From Elusimicrobia bacterium RIFOXYA2_FULL_39_19 (GTDB taxonomy: Bacteria; Elusimicrobiota; Endomicrobiia; CG1-02-37-114; XYA2-FULL-39-19), in the NCBI GenBank assembly GCA_001800285.1, contig MGVC01000039.1, positions 1 to 46,733 on the forward strand: DNA of 46,733 nucleotides. Direction: 5' to 3'. The notes below the pieces were generated by a model. That model was not told the origin of the DNA. It ran no database searches and saw only the letters and a list, made by a program, of their open reading frames with translations. A program made the translations under genes and the position numbers. Numbering within the stretch: position 1 is the stretch's first letter; each line of letters begins with the position of its first letter. Shown in pieces: positions 15,922 through 24,670 of this stretch.

Positions 15922-17728
15922 TTTGTTTTGTTGTTTCGCCCTTTATGATAGCTTCAATTTCATCGGCATCAATAACTTCTTTTTCAATAAGTTTCTCAGC
16001 CAGAAGTTTTAGTTTATCAATATTTTGTTCAATAAGCATTTTAGCGCGTTTTTCAGCTGTTTCGATTATATCTTTTACTTCTTCGTCAATGATTTGTGCT
16101 GTGTTATCCGAATGCTGTCTGTCTCTTTGAACAAGATCGCGGCCCAAAAATGTTTCTTCTTCACGTTTACGTAAAGATATGGGCCCCAACTTTGTGCTCA
16201 TACCGTATTCGCAGACCATTTTTTGCGCTATTTCAGTTGCTTTTATGAGGTCATTCTGTGAACCGGTGGTTATTTCATTGAAAATTATTATTTCAGCAAT
16301 TCTTCCGCCTAAAATTGCGGTAATACGGCTTGTTATTTCAGTTCTGGTTGTTATAAACCTATCTTCTGTTGGAAGCTGAAGTGTATAACCCAGGGCAGGG
16401 CCTCTGGGAATTATGGAAATTTTATGTACAGGGTCTGATTCGGGTATCAGTCTTGCTACCAGGGCATGACCTGCTTCGTGAAAAGCAACGATCTTTTTTT
16501 CTTTTTCGGAAATCATTCTGGATTTTCTTTCCGGCCCGGCTATAACTCTGTCAATGGCTTCTTCAAGTTCGGACATTTCAACTGCGGTTTTATTTCTTCT
16601 TGCTGCTAAAAGAGCGCCTTCGTTAACAAGATTTGCCAAATCAGCGCCTACAAAGCCGGGTGTTCTTCTGGCTATTACATTAAAATCAATTTCAGGAGCA
16701 AGTTTTATATCTTTTGCATGAACTCTTAATATTTCTTCTCTGCCTTTAAGATCCGGCGATGGTACAACAACGTGCCTGTCAAACCTTCCCGGTCTCATTA
16801 ACGCCGGGTCCAGTACATCCGGGCGGTTGGTTGCGGCTATAAGAATGACACCTTCTCTGGTATCAAATCCGTCCATTTCTACAAGCAACTGGTTAAGAGT
16901 CTGCTCTCTTTCATCGTGGCCGCCGCCAATGCCGGCAAATCTGTGCCTGCCTACAGCGTCAAGCTCATCAATGAAAAGCAGGCAAGGCGCGCTTTTTCTG
17001 CCCTGGTCAAATAAATCGCGTACACGGCTTGCGCCTACACCAACAAACATTTCTACGAATTCACTGCCGCTGGAAGAGAAGAAAGGCACGCCCGCTTCTC
17101 CTGCAACAGCTTTAGCCAGCAGGGTTTTTCCTGTGCCGGGTGCGCCGTAAAGAATTACCCCTTTAGGTATTTTCCCGCCAAGTTTCTGAAATTTTGCCGG
17201 ATCTTTTAAAAATTCAATGATTTCCTGAAGTTCTTCTTTGGCTTCAGTACAACCGGCTACATCGGCAAATGTTATTTTAGTTTTTTTGACTCCCTGAAGT
17301 TTTGCTTTGCTTTTTCCAAATGCAAAAACCTGTTTTCCTCCGCCCTGCATCTGTCTCATCATAAAATACCAGACTAAGAAAAAAAGCAGTATCCAGCCGA
17401 TGTTTGCAACTATGGCGGTAAGCAGGCTGTGTTCGCTTTCTCCGGAATATTTTACGTTATGTGCTTCCAGGTCTTCGGTGAGTTTAGAATCCGTTACTTT
17501 TATGGTTTCAAAAATTACATCCTTATCATCATCTGATGTATAAGTGCCGGTAATGGTTTCGGTTTTGATTCTAATTTCTTTTACTTTGTCTGCTTTTATT
17601 TTGGCTTTAAAATTTGAATATGCCATTTCCTCTTTTGGTTGTACATCACTGATGAGTTTCATGACGGTTATAACGCCAAGAAATACCAGTGCCCATATAA
17701 AGATACCTTTTGTATTAGTTTTTTTCAT
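15890..17728 (-). CDS. ftsH: ATP-dependent zinc metalloprotease FtsH
   Basis: FtsH is the membrane-anchored AAA protease that removes misassembled membrane proteins and regulators. Two membrane helices (about 8-25 and 104-124) flank a periplasmic domain. The AAA module has Walker A GAPGTGKT at 195-202 and Walker [12 protein letters not shown] near 250-260. The second region of homology includes MRPGRFDR. The protease site HEAGH is at 417-421. 612 residues is normal, with a short C-terminal tail. Its start overlaps the end of tilS by 14 bases; the tilS-ftsH order is common in bacteria. Confidence 0.97.
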   Translation of the reverse strand: MKKTNTKGIFIWALVFLGVITVMKLISDVQPKEEMAYSNFKAKIKADKVKEIRIKTETITGTYTSDDDKDVIFETIKVTDSKLTEDLEAHNVKYSGESEHSLLTAIVANIGWILLFFLVWYFMMRQMQGGGKQVFAFGKSKAKLQGVKKTKITFADVAGCTEAKEELQEIIEFLKDPAKFQKLGGKIPKGVILYGAPGTGKTLLAKAVAGEAGVPFFSSSGSEFVEMFVGVGASRVRDLFDQGRKSAPCLLFIDELDAVGRHRFAGIGGGHDEREQTLNQLLVEMDGFDTREGVILIAATNRPDVLDPALMRPGRFDRHVVVPSPDLKGREEILRVHAKDIKLAPEIDFNVIARRTPGFVGADLANLVNEGALLAARRNKTAVEMSELEEAIDRVIAGPERKSRMISEKEKKIVAFHEAGHALVARLIPESDPVHKISIIPRGPALGYTLQLPTEDRFITTRTEITSRITAILGGRIAEIIIFNEITTGSQNDLIKATEIAQKMVCEYGMSTKLGPISLRKREEETFLGRDLVQRDRQHSDNTAQIIDEEVKDIIETAEKRAKMLIEQNIDKLKLLAEKLIEKEVIDADEIEAIIKGETTKQNAEIPGQYAN

Positions 17729-18713
17729 TTTTTATCGGCCTTTTCAAGTGGAATGTTATTTTATTTTTACGTTTTATGACGGTAATATTGTTTATTAATG
17801 CTGACTGTTTGTTTGATGAAAGGAAGGCAAAAACATTTTCGGTGTATTTTGAGGAATCTCTAATCCCTAAATAGAGAAGAATGTATTTTACTATCTTCCA
17901 TTGCAAGTATGAATTATACTTTAAAAAATCATATAAATCAAGGTCTACGGATGATGTCTTTTTAATGATTATTTTATTTAAAATAGATAATAGGATGTTC
18001 TGAAAGTGTTGTTCTTTGACAGCTGACCATTTGCATAGGCTTACCAAATGGGCGGATATATTCGGGTTTATTTTTTTTAGTAATGGTGTTATTTTGTTTC
18101 TTACTATGTTTCTCGTATGAATATTTTTTTTATTGGATGTGTCAATGCAGAAAGAGATTTTGTGGTTTTTTAGAAATCTATTGATTTCAGGCTTGCTGAT
18201 ATTAAGAATTGGCCGGATTATTTCGATTTTTGTGCCTGAAATGTTTCTTTTAACCGGAATTGCTGTAATTCCCTCTTCGCAGGTGGATCTTAGCAGATTA
18301 AGAATAATGGTTTCAGTCTGGTCGTCAAGGGTATGCCCTGTAGCGATTTTGTTAAAACCGTGTTTTTTGGCGATTTCTGTTAAAGCAGAATACCTGGCCT
18401 GGCGGGCTTGAGCTTCTATACCCATTTTTGTTTTTGGTATTTTAATGTTTTCAATAAACACCTGAAGTTTTAAGTCTTTTGCGGTTTTTAAAATAAATGC
18501 AGTTTCTTTTTTTACTTCCTTTGGCCGCAAATTATGGTTTATATATGCTACGCCAAGTTCAAAACACATTTTTTTTTGCAGAATAAGCAGTAAATTTAGC
18601 ATACAGATAGAATCCGGCCCGCAGGATACTGCTGCAAGTAATCTATCTTCAGGAAAAATCAGCTGGTTTTCCCTGTTGTTTTTCAGAAGTTTATCAAAAA
18701 GTATTTTTTGCAT
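17715..18713 (-). CDS. tilS: tRNA(Ile)-lysidine synthase
   Basis: TilS attaches lysine to C34 of the CAU-anticodon tRNA-Ile so that it reads AUA. The PP-loop ATP motif reads SCGPDS at residues 30-35, where most family members have SGGxDS; the Gly-to-Cys change is unusual but the rest of the site is intact. [12 protein letters not shown] and the catalytic domain follow to about residue 200. A short C-terminal part completes 332 residues, at the small end for the family. Downstream ftsH overlaps it, and tRNA-Ala lies 51 bases upstream. Confidence 0.9.
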   Translation of the reverse strand: MQKILFDKLLKNNRENQLIFPEDRLLAAVSCGPDSICMLNLLLILQKKMCFELGVAYINHNLRPKEVKKETAFILKTAKDLKLQVFIENIKIPKTKMGIEAQARQARYSALTEIAKKHGFNKIATGHTLDDQTETIILNLLRSTCEEGITAIPVKRNISGTKIEIIRPILNISKPEINRFLKNHKISFCIDTSNKKNIHTRNIVRNKITPLLKKINPNISAHLVSLCKWSAVKEQHFQNILLSILNKIIIKKTSSVDLDLYDFLKYNSYLQWKIVKYILLYLGIRDSSKYTENVFAFLSSNKQSALINNITVIKRKNKITFHLKRPIKNEKN

Positions 18714-18764
18714 AAAAATATTTTAAAAAGTCGGCTTCAAATCCTTTGTATGTTCAAAAGTAAA

Positions 18765-18837
18765 TGGAGCCAAAGGGATTTGAACCCTCAGCCTCTGCGT
18801 TGCGAACGCAGCGCTCTCCCAGTTGAGCTATGGCCCC
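18765..18837 (-). tRNA. tRNA-Ala (anticodon CGC)
   Basis: The full cloverleaf is readable on the minus strand. The acceptor stem GGGGCCA / TGGCTCC contains the G3-U70 wobble pair that identifies alanine tRNA. A GCTC/GAGC D-stem follows, then anticodon stem CTGCG/CGCAG around loop TTCGCAA (anticodon CGC, reading GCG), then a T-arm with GGTTCAAAT. The discriminator base is A. The 3' CCA is not encoded. It lies 5 bases after mtnA and 51 before tilS, so it is probably cut out of a polycistronic transcript. Confidence 0.96.
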
Positions 18838-18842
18838 ATAAG

Positions 18843-19889
18843 TTAGAAATTGTAAGGGTATGTAAAAACACCTTTTTCAGTAATAATTGATTTTATCAGT
18901 TCAGCAGGTGTTACATCAAAGGCAGGATGGCGCGCCAGGACATTTTTAGGAGCCATTCTTTTTTTTGCAATAGTAGTTACTTCTTCGGAAGAACGCTCTT
19001 CAATAGGTATTTCTTTTCCGGTTTTTTTGTTTAGATCTATGGTAGATGTTGGCGCTGCCACATAAAAAGGTATATTATGGAAACGGGCAAGTATAGCTAG
19101 TGAATAGGTTCCTATTTTGTTTGCTGTATCGCCGTTTTTGGTAATTCTGTCAGCCCCAACAATGATGGCTCTGACATTTTCTGTATTCATTATATAGCCT
19201 GCCATATTGTCCGTGATAAGGGTTACAGGCACATGCATTTGTTTTAATTCCCAGGCTGTTAAGCGTGCTCCCTGCAGATAAGGCCTTGTTTCATCGGCAT
19301 AAACCATTTGCACCTTTCCCTGCTTGTGTGCTTCGGTAATTACGCCGAGTGCAGTTCCTATGCCGCCTGTGGCTAATGCGCCGGCATTACAGTGGGTAAT
19401 TATTTTGCTGTTTTTTTCTATCAAGCTGGCGCCGAATTTGCTGATTTTTCTGTTCATTTCTACGTCTTCTTCCCATACATTCAGCGCTTCTTTTTCGATT
19501 TTGTCTTGAACAAATTTTATTTGTTTTTGTTCGTTTCCGAATTCTTCGCTATCAATAGAAAATTGTACAAGCCTGTTCATCATTCTCTGTACGGCCCAGA
19601 AAAGATTTACTGCCGTAGGCCTGGATTTTACTAAATGATCTCCGGCCTTTTTTACGTATGTTAAAAGTTCGTCAACAGTCTTAAACTTTTTTTCTTTGCT
19701 TGCCAGCGCCATTCCGAAAGCGGCTATGATGCCTATGGCCGGTGCTCCGCGGATTACCATGTCTTTTATAGCTTTAGCTACCTGGATATGGTTAGTTGCA
19801 GGATTAAAAACAACCTTGTCCGGCAAAAGCAACTGGTTCATTATATAAGCTTTATGGTTTTTCCAGTATAAAGGCCTGATGTTTTTCAT
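18843..19889 (-). CDS. mtnA: S-methyl-5-thioribose-1-phosphate isomerase
   Basis: MtnA converts methylthioribose 1-phosphate to the ribulose form in methionine salvage. The eIF2B-like fold carries the catalytic cysteine C167 (HCNAGALATGG) and aspartate D247 (VGADRITKNGDTANKIGT), plus YADETRPYLQGARLTAWEL, which separates MtnA from ribose-bisphosphate isomerases. Length 348. No other methionine-salvage gene is in the window. It may act in an abridged route that disposes of 5'-deoxynucleosides. It reads directly into tRNA-Ala. Confidence 0.92.
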   Translation of the reverse strand: MKNIRPLYWKNHKAYIMNQLLLPDKVVFNPATNHIQVAKAIKDMVIRGAPAIGIIAAFGMALASKEKKFKTVDELLTYVKKAGDHLVKSRPTAVNLFWAVQRMMNRLVQFSIDSEEFGNEQKQIKFVQDKIEKEALNVWEEDVEMNRKISKFGASLIEKNSKIITHCNAGALATGGIGTALGVITEAHKQGKVQMVYADETRPYLQGARLTAWELKQMHVPVTLITDNMAGYIMNTENVRAIIVGADRITKNGDTANKIGTYSLAILARFHNIPFYVAAPTSTIDLNKKTGKEIPIEERSSEEVTTIAKKRMAPKNVLARHPAFDVTPAELIKSIITEKGVFTYPYNF

Positions 19890-19901
19890 GGATTTGTTGT
19901 G

Positions 19902-20165
19902 TTAAGGGATTGTTTCTAATACCTGGTGGAGTTCTTCTTCGGTTTTCCCTTCAAGTTCGATTATTTTTTCTCTGCCACGGTGGCCGCGCCTTAAAAATAC
20001 TTTTGACTGTTTCACTTCAAAAAACTCTGCCAGAAACTTCAATAGCATTTTGTTTGCTTTTTCATCTACTGCCGGTGCGGATACTTTTACTCTGAGGATG
20101 GAACCAAGGCGAGATACAATTTCCGTTTTCTTGGAATTTGGTATCACGCGGACCTTGATTATCAT
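19902..20165 (-). CDS. DUF167/YggU family protein
   Basis: An 87-residue member of the YggU family, recognised by IIKVRVIPNSKKTEIV at the start and the central VSAPAVDEKANKMLLKFLAEFF motif. The biochemical role of the family is not settled. It commonly travels with yggS and proC, as here: proC ends 49 bases upstream. mtnA starts 12 bases downstream. The short spacer before it contains AACCC/GGGTT and GGGTATACCC self-complementary words but no T-tract. Confidence 0.88.
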   Translation of the reverse strand: MIIKVRVIPNSKKTEIVSRLGSILRVKVSAPAVDEKANKMLLKFLAEFFEVKQSKVFLRRGHRGREKIIELEGKTEEELHQVLETIP

Positions 20166-20214
20166 TGCGGGTATACCCCCTATGGTTGCCTTTAACCCGG
20201 TTAAATGGGTTAAG

Positions 20215-21021
20215 TTATCTCTTCAACTCGCAGGATCTTTGCTTTGCAAGTTTTATCGCAGAGATAATTATTTCAGCTAATTTTCTGTTTTCAAAGTGTT
20301 TAACAGCCTGTTCGGTTGTTCCGCCGGGAGACGTTACTTTCTGCCGGAGTACTGCAGGGCTGTCTGTGGAATTTATCAAAAGCTTGCCTGCGCCGTATAG
20401 AGTCTGCGCAGCAAGTATGCCTGCTTCTTTTTCTTTAAAACCAAGTTGAATTCCGGCTTTTTGCATAGCTTCTGCAAGGTAAAATAAGTATGCAGGGCCG
20501 GACCCGGAGATTGCTGTAACTGCGTCAAACCGGGTTTCTTTTAAAAGAATAGTTTTGCCCAGAAGTTTGAAAATGTCCTGTATAGTTTTCTGATGATTAT
20601 TGCCGGCATATTTACCCTTGCATATTGCTACCATGCCTTCGCTGACAAAAAGAGGCGTGTTGGGCATGGTGCGTATAACAGGTATTCTGCCCAGGTATTT
20701 TTCTATGAATGCCGTGGTGATACCGGCGGCAACAGAGACAACTAACTGGCTTTTGTTTAGCCTGCCTGAAATTTCACAGAGCAGGTCTTCAATCTGCTGG
20801 GGTTTTACTGAAAGAAACACAATGTTGCTGGATTTTAAAAACTCAGTATTTGCAGTAGATGTTTTTATGCCGTATTTTTTTGAAAGCAAAGACAGTCTTT
20901 CTTTTTTTATATCGGCACAATAAATCCTGTTTTTGAAAGAACTGTCAGTTTTAATAAGCCCTGATATTACAGCCTCTGCTATGTTTCCTGAACCAAGAAA
21001 TAGTATATTGTTTTTTTTCAA
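20215..21021 (-). CDS. proC: Pyrroline-5-carboxylate reductase
   Basis: ProC makes proline from pyrroline-5-carboxylate with NAD(P)H. The Rossmann start ILFLGSGNIAEAVISGLI, the IRTMPNTPLFVSEGM stretch, the SGSGPAYLFYLAEAM motif and the C-terminal KVTSPGGTTEQAVKHF are all typical. 268 residues is normal. It follows yggS by 1 base, the widespread yggS-proC pairing. Together with proA at 1.9-3.1 kb it covers two of the three proline steps. Confidence 0.95.
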   Translation of the reverse strand: MKKNNILFLGSGNIAEAVISGLIKTDSSFKNRIYCADIKKERLSLLSKKYGIKTSTANTEFLKSSNIVFLSVKPQQIEDLLCEISGRLNKSQLVVSVAAGITTAFIEKYLGRIPVIRTMPNTPLFVSEGMVAICKGKYAGNNHQKTIQDIFKLLGKTILLKETRFDAVTAISGSGPAYLFYLAEAMQKAGIQLGFKEKEAGILAAQTLYGAGKLLINSTDSPAVLRQKVTSPGGTTEQAVKHFENRKLAEIIISAIKLAKQRSCELKR

Positions 21022-21022
21022 G

Positions 21023-21733
21023 TTAATTATCTCTGAAAATAGCCGAACCCACTCTTACCATGTTGGCCCCTTCTTCAATGGCAGTTTCAAAGTCATTTGA
21101 CATGCCCATTGAAAGCACCGGGTTTGACTGGTACGGTTCCGGCAAATGTTTCTTTATAGTTTCAAGTATGTTTCTTGCTTTTGCAAAGTAGGGCCTGGCA
21201 TTTTCCTGATCTTCAAAAAAAGGCGCCATAGCCATGATTCCGCAGAAAGTTATATTTTTGTATTGTCTACAATTCTCAAAAAAAGCTGTTATTTCTGTGT
21301 CAGCTAACCCGAACTTTGTAGGTTCAAGCGATACTTTAACTTCTGCCAGGCAATTTTGGGTTTTTCCCAGTTTGGCGGCCTGGTTATCAATCTCTTCAGC
21401 AAGGCGGAGACTGTCTACGGACTGTATAAAATCAAACATTTTTACTGCATATTTAGCTTTGTTTGTTTGCAGGTGGCCTATCAGGTGCCATTCTAAAGCT
21501 GGCGGGAGGCACTGGTTTTTAGCTTCCGTTTGCAAGGCAGTAAATTTACCCGTTGCTTCCTGAATTTTATTCTCACCAATGGATTTAACGCCCAAATCAA
21601 TGACCTGTATTATTTTTTCAATTGAAACGGTTTTTGTAACCGCCACAAGAGATATATCTTTGCCTGTTCTGCCTGATTTTTTGGCAGATTTTTCAATTTT
21701 TTCAAATAATCCGTCAAGATTATCCTTAATCAT
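21023..21733 (-). CDS. yggS: YggS/PLPBP family pyridoxal-phosphate homeostasis protein
   Basis: A single-domain PLP-binding TIM barrel that buffers free PLP and affects amino-acid pools; it has no proven catalytic activity. The PLP lysine is in LVAVTKTVS near residue 33. WHLIGHLQTNKAKYAV and the C-terminal SMGMSNDFETAIEEGANMVRVGSAIF are signatures. 236 residues is standard. The promoter's -10 box ends 6 bases before the ATG, so the mRNA is predicted to start at the start codon. It heads the long minus-strand run. Confidence 0.94.
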   Translation of the reverse strand: MIKDNLDGLFEKIEKSAKKSGRTGKDISLVAVTKTVSIEKIIQVIDLGVKSIGENKIQEATGKFTALQTEAKNQCLPPALEWHLIGHLQTNKAKYAVKMFDFIQSVDSLRLAEEIDNQAAKLGKTQNCLAEVKVSLEPTKFGLADTEITAFFENCRQYKNITFCGIMAMAPFFEDQENARPYFAKARNILETIKKHLPEPYQSNPVLSMGMSNDFETAIEEGANMVRVGSAIFRDN

Positions 21734-21739
21734 TGGTAA

Positions 21740-21768
21740 ATTATATCAAATTTCCGTTAGAAAATCAA
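21740..21768 (-). promoter_or_regulatory. Leaderless-type promoter of yggS
   Basis: TTGATT (21763-21768), a 17-base spacer and TATAAT (21740-21745) lie on the minus strand. Six bases separate the -10 box from the ATG at 21733, which places transcription initiation on or next to the A of the start codon. There is no ribosome binding site. Confidence 0.7.
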
Positions 21769-21835
21769 ACAGCCCATTTTCAGCCAAAAAATGTTGTTTT
21801 TAAGCCATTTTTTTTGTATCATTAAGGACAAATTT

Positions 21836-22378
21836 ATGAAAAACATGAAAATTTTTGGTTTAACAGGTACCAATGCGGCTGGAAAAGGTGAAGCAGCAAA
21901 ATATTTGCAAAAAAAGGGTTTTTCCTACTTTTCTTTATCAGATGTATTGCGTGAAGAAATGGCTGTTCTTGGTATTGAGCCTACCCGTGATAATCTGATT
22001 AAATTCGGTAATGGTATGCGAAAAAAGTTCGGTCCTAACGCTTTGGCCATAAAGGTAAAACCTAAATTAAAGAGCAAATCCATAGTAGACAGTATAAGAA
22101 ACGTAAGTGAAATTAAGGAATTAAGAAAAATCCCGGGGTTTAAGCTGATAGCTGTAGATGCCCCCATTGAAGTAAGGTTTGAAAGAGCAGTAAAACGCAA
22201 TAGAATAGGTGATGCGGTAACTCTAAAGGATTTTATAAAAAAAGAGAAAAAGGAATATTCTTCAAATCCTACCAGTCAGCAGTTATTGAAATGTATGAAA
22301 GAAGCTGATATAAGAATAATAAACGGCACTTCGTTAGCTGATTTACATAAAAATATTAAAAAATCACTGAAAATATAA
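21836..22378 (+). CDS. P-loop kinase of the UPF0200/dephospho-CoA-kinase-like type
   Basis: A 180-residue P-loop protein. The Walker A is GLTGTNAAGKGEAAKYL; SLSDVLREEM and PTRDNLIKFGN follow, then SIVDSIRNVSEIKELR as the Walker B region. IAVDAPIEVRFERAVKR and a lid-like segment RIGDAVTLKDF come next. This pattern resembles the archaeal UPF0200 group and nucleoside monophosphate kinases. It lies 12 bases before a dCMP deaminase, so a deoxynucleotide kinase role is a reasonable inference. The ATG at 21836 was preferred over an upstream start because AAGGA at 21824-21828 is correctly spaced before it. Confidence 0.75.
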   Translation: MKNMKIFGLTGTNAAGKGEAAKYLQKKGFSYFSLSDVLREEMAVLGIEPTRDNLIKFGNGMRKKFGPNALAIKVKPKLKSKSIVDSIRNVSEIKELRKIPGFKLIAVDAPIEVRFERAVKRNRIGDAVTLKDFIKKEKKEYSSNPTSQQLLKCMKEADIRIINGTSLADLHKNIKKSLKI

Positions 22379-22390
22379 CCGGAGGATATA

Positions 22391-22864
22391 ATGGTAAGGC
22401 CAGATTGGGACGAATATTTTTTAAAAATGGCTTTTTTAGTTGCGGAAAGATCTACCTGCAGAAGGCATCATGTAGGGGCAGTGATTGTCCGTGATAAAAA
22501 AATACTTACTACCGGTTATAATGGTGCTCCGTCAGGCACGCAGGATTGTTTAAAACTAGGCTGTTTAAGAGAAAAACTAAATATCCCTTCAGGTACCCGC
22601 CATGAAATTTGCAGGGCTGTACACGCAGAACAAAACGCTATTATTCAGGCTGGTCTGCACGGTATAAGCATAGAAAATGCTACCTTGTACTGTACCCATT
22701 CCCCGTGCAATTTATGCGCCAAGATGATAGTAAATGCAAAGGTTGCCAGATTTGTTACCTGTACAGATTATGCGGATGAGTCTTTTAGGAAGTTATTTAA
22801 AGAAGTGAAAGTAAAATTTGAAAAAATCAAAAAACCAACCTTAAAAATTTCTATTCTGGATTAA
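22391..22864 (+). CDS. comEB: Deoxycytidylate (dCMP) deaminase
   Basis: The enzyme converts dCMP to dUMP, the precursor for thymidylate. The zinc site is HAEQNAI together with HSPCNLCAKMI. The N-terminus WDEYFLKMAFLVAERSTCRRHHVGAVIV and GYNGAPSG are typical of dCMP deaminases, and the C-terminal YADESFRKLF fits. 157 residues. The ribosome site GGAGGA lies 6 bases before the ATG. It forms a two-gene unit with the P-loop kinase upstream. Confidence 0.93.
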   Translation: MVRPDWDEYFLKMAFLVAERSTCRRHHVGAVIVRDKKILTTGYNGAPSGTQDCLKLGCLREKLNIPSGTRHEICRAVHAEQNAIIQAGLHGISIENATLYCTHSPCNLCAKMIVNAKVARFVTCTDYADESFRKLFKEVKVKFEKIKKPTLKISILD

Positions 22865-22932
22865 CCCCGATTTTATTTGTTTTCAATCCTTTCAAAAACA
22901 ACATTTCTACTACCATTAAATACTTTATTGAA

Positions 22933-23006
22933 AGTCCTTCCGAAGCTATAATTTTAAAATGGCGAATAGCCATGCCTATTAAAGGTTATTCTAGCGAAGG
23001 AGGACT
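22933..23006. repeat. Imperfect inverted repeat between convergent genes
   Basis: The outer arms AGTCCT (22933-22938) and AGGACT (23001-23006) pair exactly. Inside them CTTCCGAAGCTATAAT and the complement of TTATTCTAGCGAAGG match only loosely. It lies between the dCMP deaminase and the HEAT-repeat gene, which converge. It could be a decayed palindromic element or a weak bidirectional terminator. Apart from it, nothing is seen in the 188-base gap. Confidence 0.35.
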
Positions 23007-23052
23007 ACTACTAAGGTTGGGTTTTTAAACTAGGATTGTTCCAATAGCATAT

Positions 23053-23808
23053 TTAACGCCCGTGTATTTTTATGTTATCAGCATATTCAATTACTTCTTT
23101 TAAATATTTTTTTGCAATTCCTTTTTCTTGCTTCATCTTTTTCTCTACAATTTTATAATTTTTATCACTATTTAACACAATATCTACCAATGCATTGAAT
23201 ACTTCTTCTGAATAACTTGCGTTATTAACTGTTTTTTCATTTTTTTCTATAGACTTTATTAACACATCAATAACCGAAACATCACCTAATTTACCTAAAT
23301 AGTATGCGCTATCTCTTGATACATACATTTTAACAGGATTTTCTATGAACAGTGATAACCAATTAATGTTATAATTGTAATTGTACCCAAACTTACAAAA
23401 CACATAAGCAATAGCTAAACTCTCCCTAAATCCTATTCTTGTGGTTTCTTTTATTTCAAGAAACGATATAATTTTTTCTTTATACTGAATATTATCACAG
23501 AACTCACTCAAAGCTATAATGCTTTCAATAGCTACACGTGGACTTGGATCATTTGTTGTTTCTAGTAAAAATTCTACAGATTCTGGAATTTTTAGCTTTC
23601 CTAATGCCCCTACTGCATTAGCCCTAGCCTCATCATCCGAATCGTTTTTTATAATATTTTCCAATGAACTCAGTGAGGGTTTGGAATTACTTTCGCTGAA
23701 AACAGCCATCGCGGAATTATTGATAGATTTGTTTGTGGGTTGTTGACAAAATAGAATATTAGTAGAAAATATTGAAATTAATAAAAATATTATTACTCTA
23801 TTTTTCAT
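23053..23808 (-). CDS. Exported HEAT-repeat protein
   Basis: A signal peptide of about 21 residues (MKNRVIIFLLISIFSTNILFC) is followed by about 230 residues with HEAT/PBS-type helical repeats, clearest at ARANAVGALGKLKIPESVEFLLE and SPRVAIESIIALSEF. HEAT repeats serve as protein-binding scaffolds. No enzyme motif is seen. Cysteine at the end of the signal lacks a proper lipobox, so lipoprotein processing is doubtful. Codons are visibly more AT-rich than in the neighbours and the gene stands alone between hisF and a convergent unit, which suggests a recent arrival. TGAGG before the ATG is the likely ribosome site. Confidence 0.75.
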   Translation of the reverse strand: MKNRVIIFLLISIFSTNILFCQQPTNKSINNSAMAVFSESNSKPSLSSLENIIKNDSDDEARANAVGALGKLKIPESVEFLLETTNDPSPRVAIESIIALSEFCDNIQYKEKIISFLEIKETTRIGFRESLAIAYVFCKFGYNYNYNINWLSLFIENPVKMYVSRDSAYYLGKLGDVSVIDVLIKSIEKNEKTVNNASYSEEVFNALVDIVLNSDKNYKIVEKKMKQEKGIAKKYLKEVIEYADNIKIHGR

Positions 23809-23909
23809 TATTTTACCTCATAACGACGAATTAATCTTTTCTACAACAATCTTTACTTTTTGAAATTCTGATTTATGTATATTAAAAGTACTACAAAACA
23901 GTTTGGTAT

Positions 23910-24668
23910 TTAAACCCTTATGGGGAGTTTTTTGGATTTGAGGTAAGCTTTTACTTTATAGATTGGGTATTCATCGTAGTGGAATATGCTGGCAGCCAGG
24001 GCGGCATCTGCTTTACCTTTAGTTAATACATCGTATAGGTGTTTGGGTTCCCCTGCTCCGCCGGAAGCAATAACCGGTATGTTTATAGATTCGCTGATAG
24101 TTTTTGTTAATTCAATGTCATAGCCGTTTTTGGTACCGTCTGCATCAATGCTGGTAAGCAGAATTTCACCTGCACCGAGCTTTTGTACCTTCCTTGCCCA
24201 GGAAACGGCATCTATACCCGTTGGTGTAGAGCCTGCATTTATAAATACTTCCCATTTTTTATTTGCCACCTTTTTGGCATCTATGGCAACCACAATACAT
24301 TGCGAACCGAACTTATCTGAAGATTCTTTTATAAGATTTGGCGTTTTAACGGCTGATGTATTAATAGATATTTTATCTGCACCGGCATTAAGCAGATTGC
24401 TGATATCTGAAAGTATTTTTATTCCCCCGCCTACTGTTAACGGAATAAAAACGTTTTCTGCGGTTTTTCTTACCACCTCAAATGTGGTTTTTCTTTCTTC
24501 AATAGTCGCCGTGATATCTAAAAATACCAGTTCATCTGCGCCGTTTTTGCTGTATTGTTTTGCTGTTTCTACGGGGTCACCGGCATCACGCAGGTTTTGA
24601 AAATGAATACCTTTTACAACTCGGCCGTTTTTTACATCAAGACATGGTATAATTCTTTTAGTTAGCAT
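23910..24668 (-). CDS. hisF: Imidazole glycerol phosphate synthase subunit HisF
   Basis: HisF cyclises PRFAR with ammonia from HisH to imidazole glycerol phosphate and AICAR. The catalytic aspartates D11 ([14 protein letters not shown]) and D130 (VVAIDAKK) are present, with [10 protein letters not shown] and [10 protein letters not shown] at the phosphate sites. [16 protein letters not shown] is the histidine-pathway form, not the sugar-modifying paralogue. 252 residues. It follows hisH by 2 bases. No other his gene is in the window. Confidence 0.95.
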   Translation of the reverse strand: MLTKRIIPCLDVKNGRVVKGIHFQNLRDAGDPVETAKQYSKNGADELVFLDITATIEERKTTFEVVRKTAENVFIPLTVGGGIKILSDISNLLNAGADKISINTSAVKTPNLIKESSDKFGSQCIVVAIDAKKVANKKWEVFINAGSTPTGIDAVSWARKVQKLGAGEILLTSIDADGTKNGYDIELTKTISESINIPVIASGGAGEPKHLYDVLTKGKADAALAASIFHYDEYPIYKVKAYLKSKKLPIRV

Positions 24669-24670
24669 AA

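Noticed and set aside
16827-17150. 107-codon plus-strand frame inside ftsH
   Set aside because: It is a shadow of the strongly conserved AAA domain of ftsH. The same holds for the other long opposite-strand frames in proA, acn, yggS and cobT.
21794-21822. TTGTTT-17-TATCAT as a plus-strand promoter for the P-loop kinase
   Set aside because: The implied transcription start near 21829 would fall after the AAGGA ribosome site at 21824-21828, so the two signals conflict. The ribosome site was preferred.
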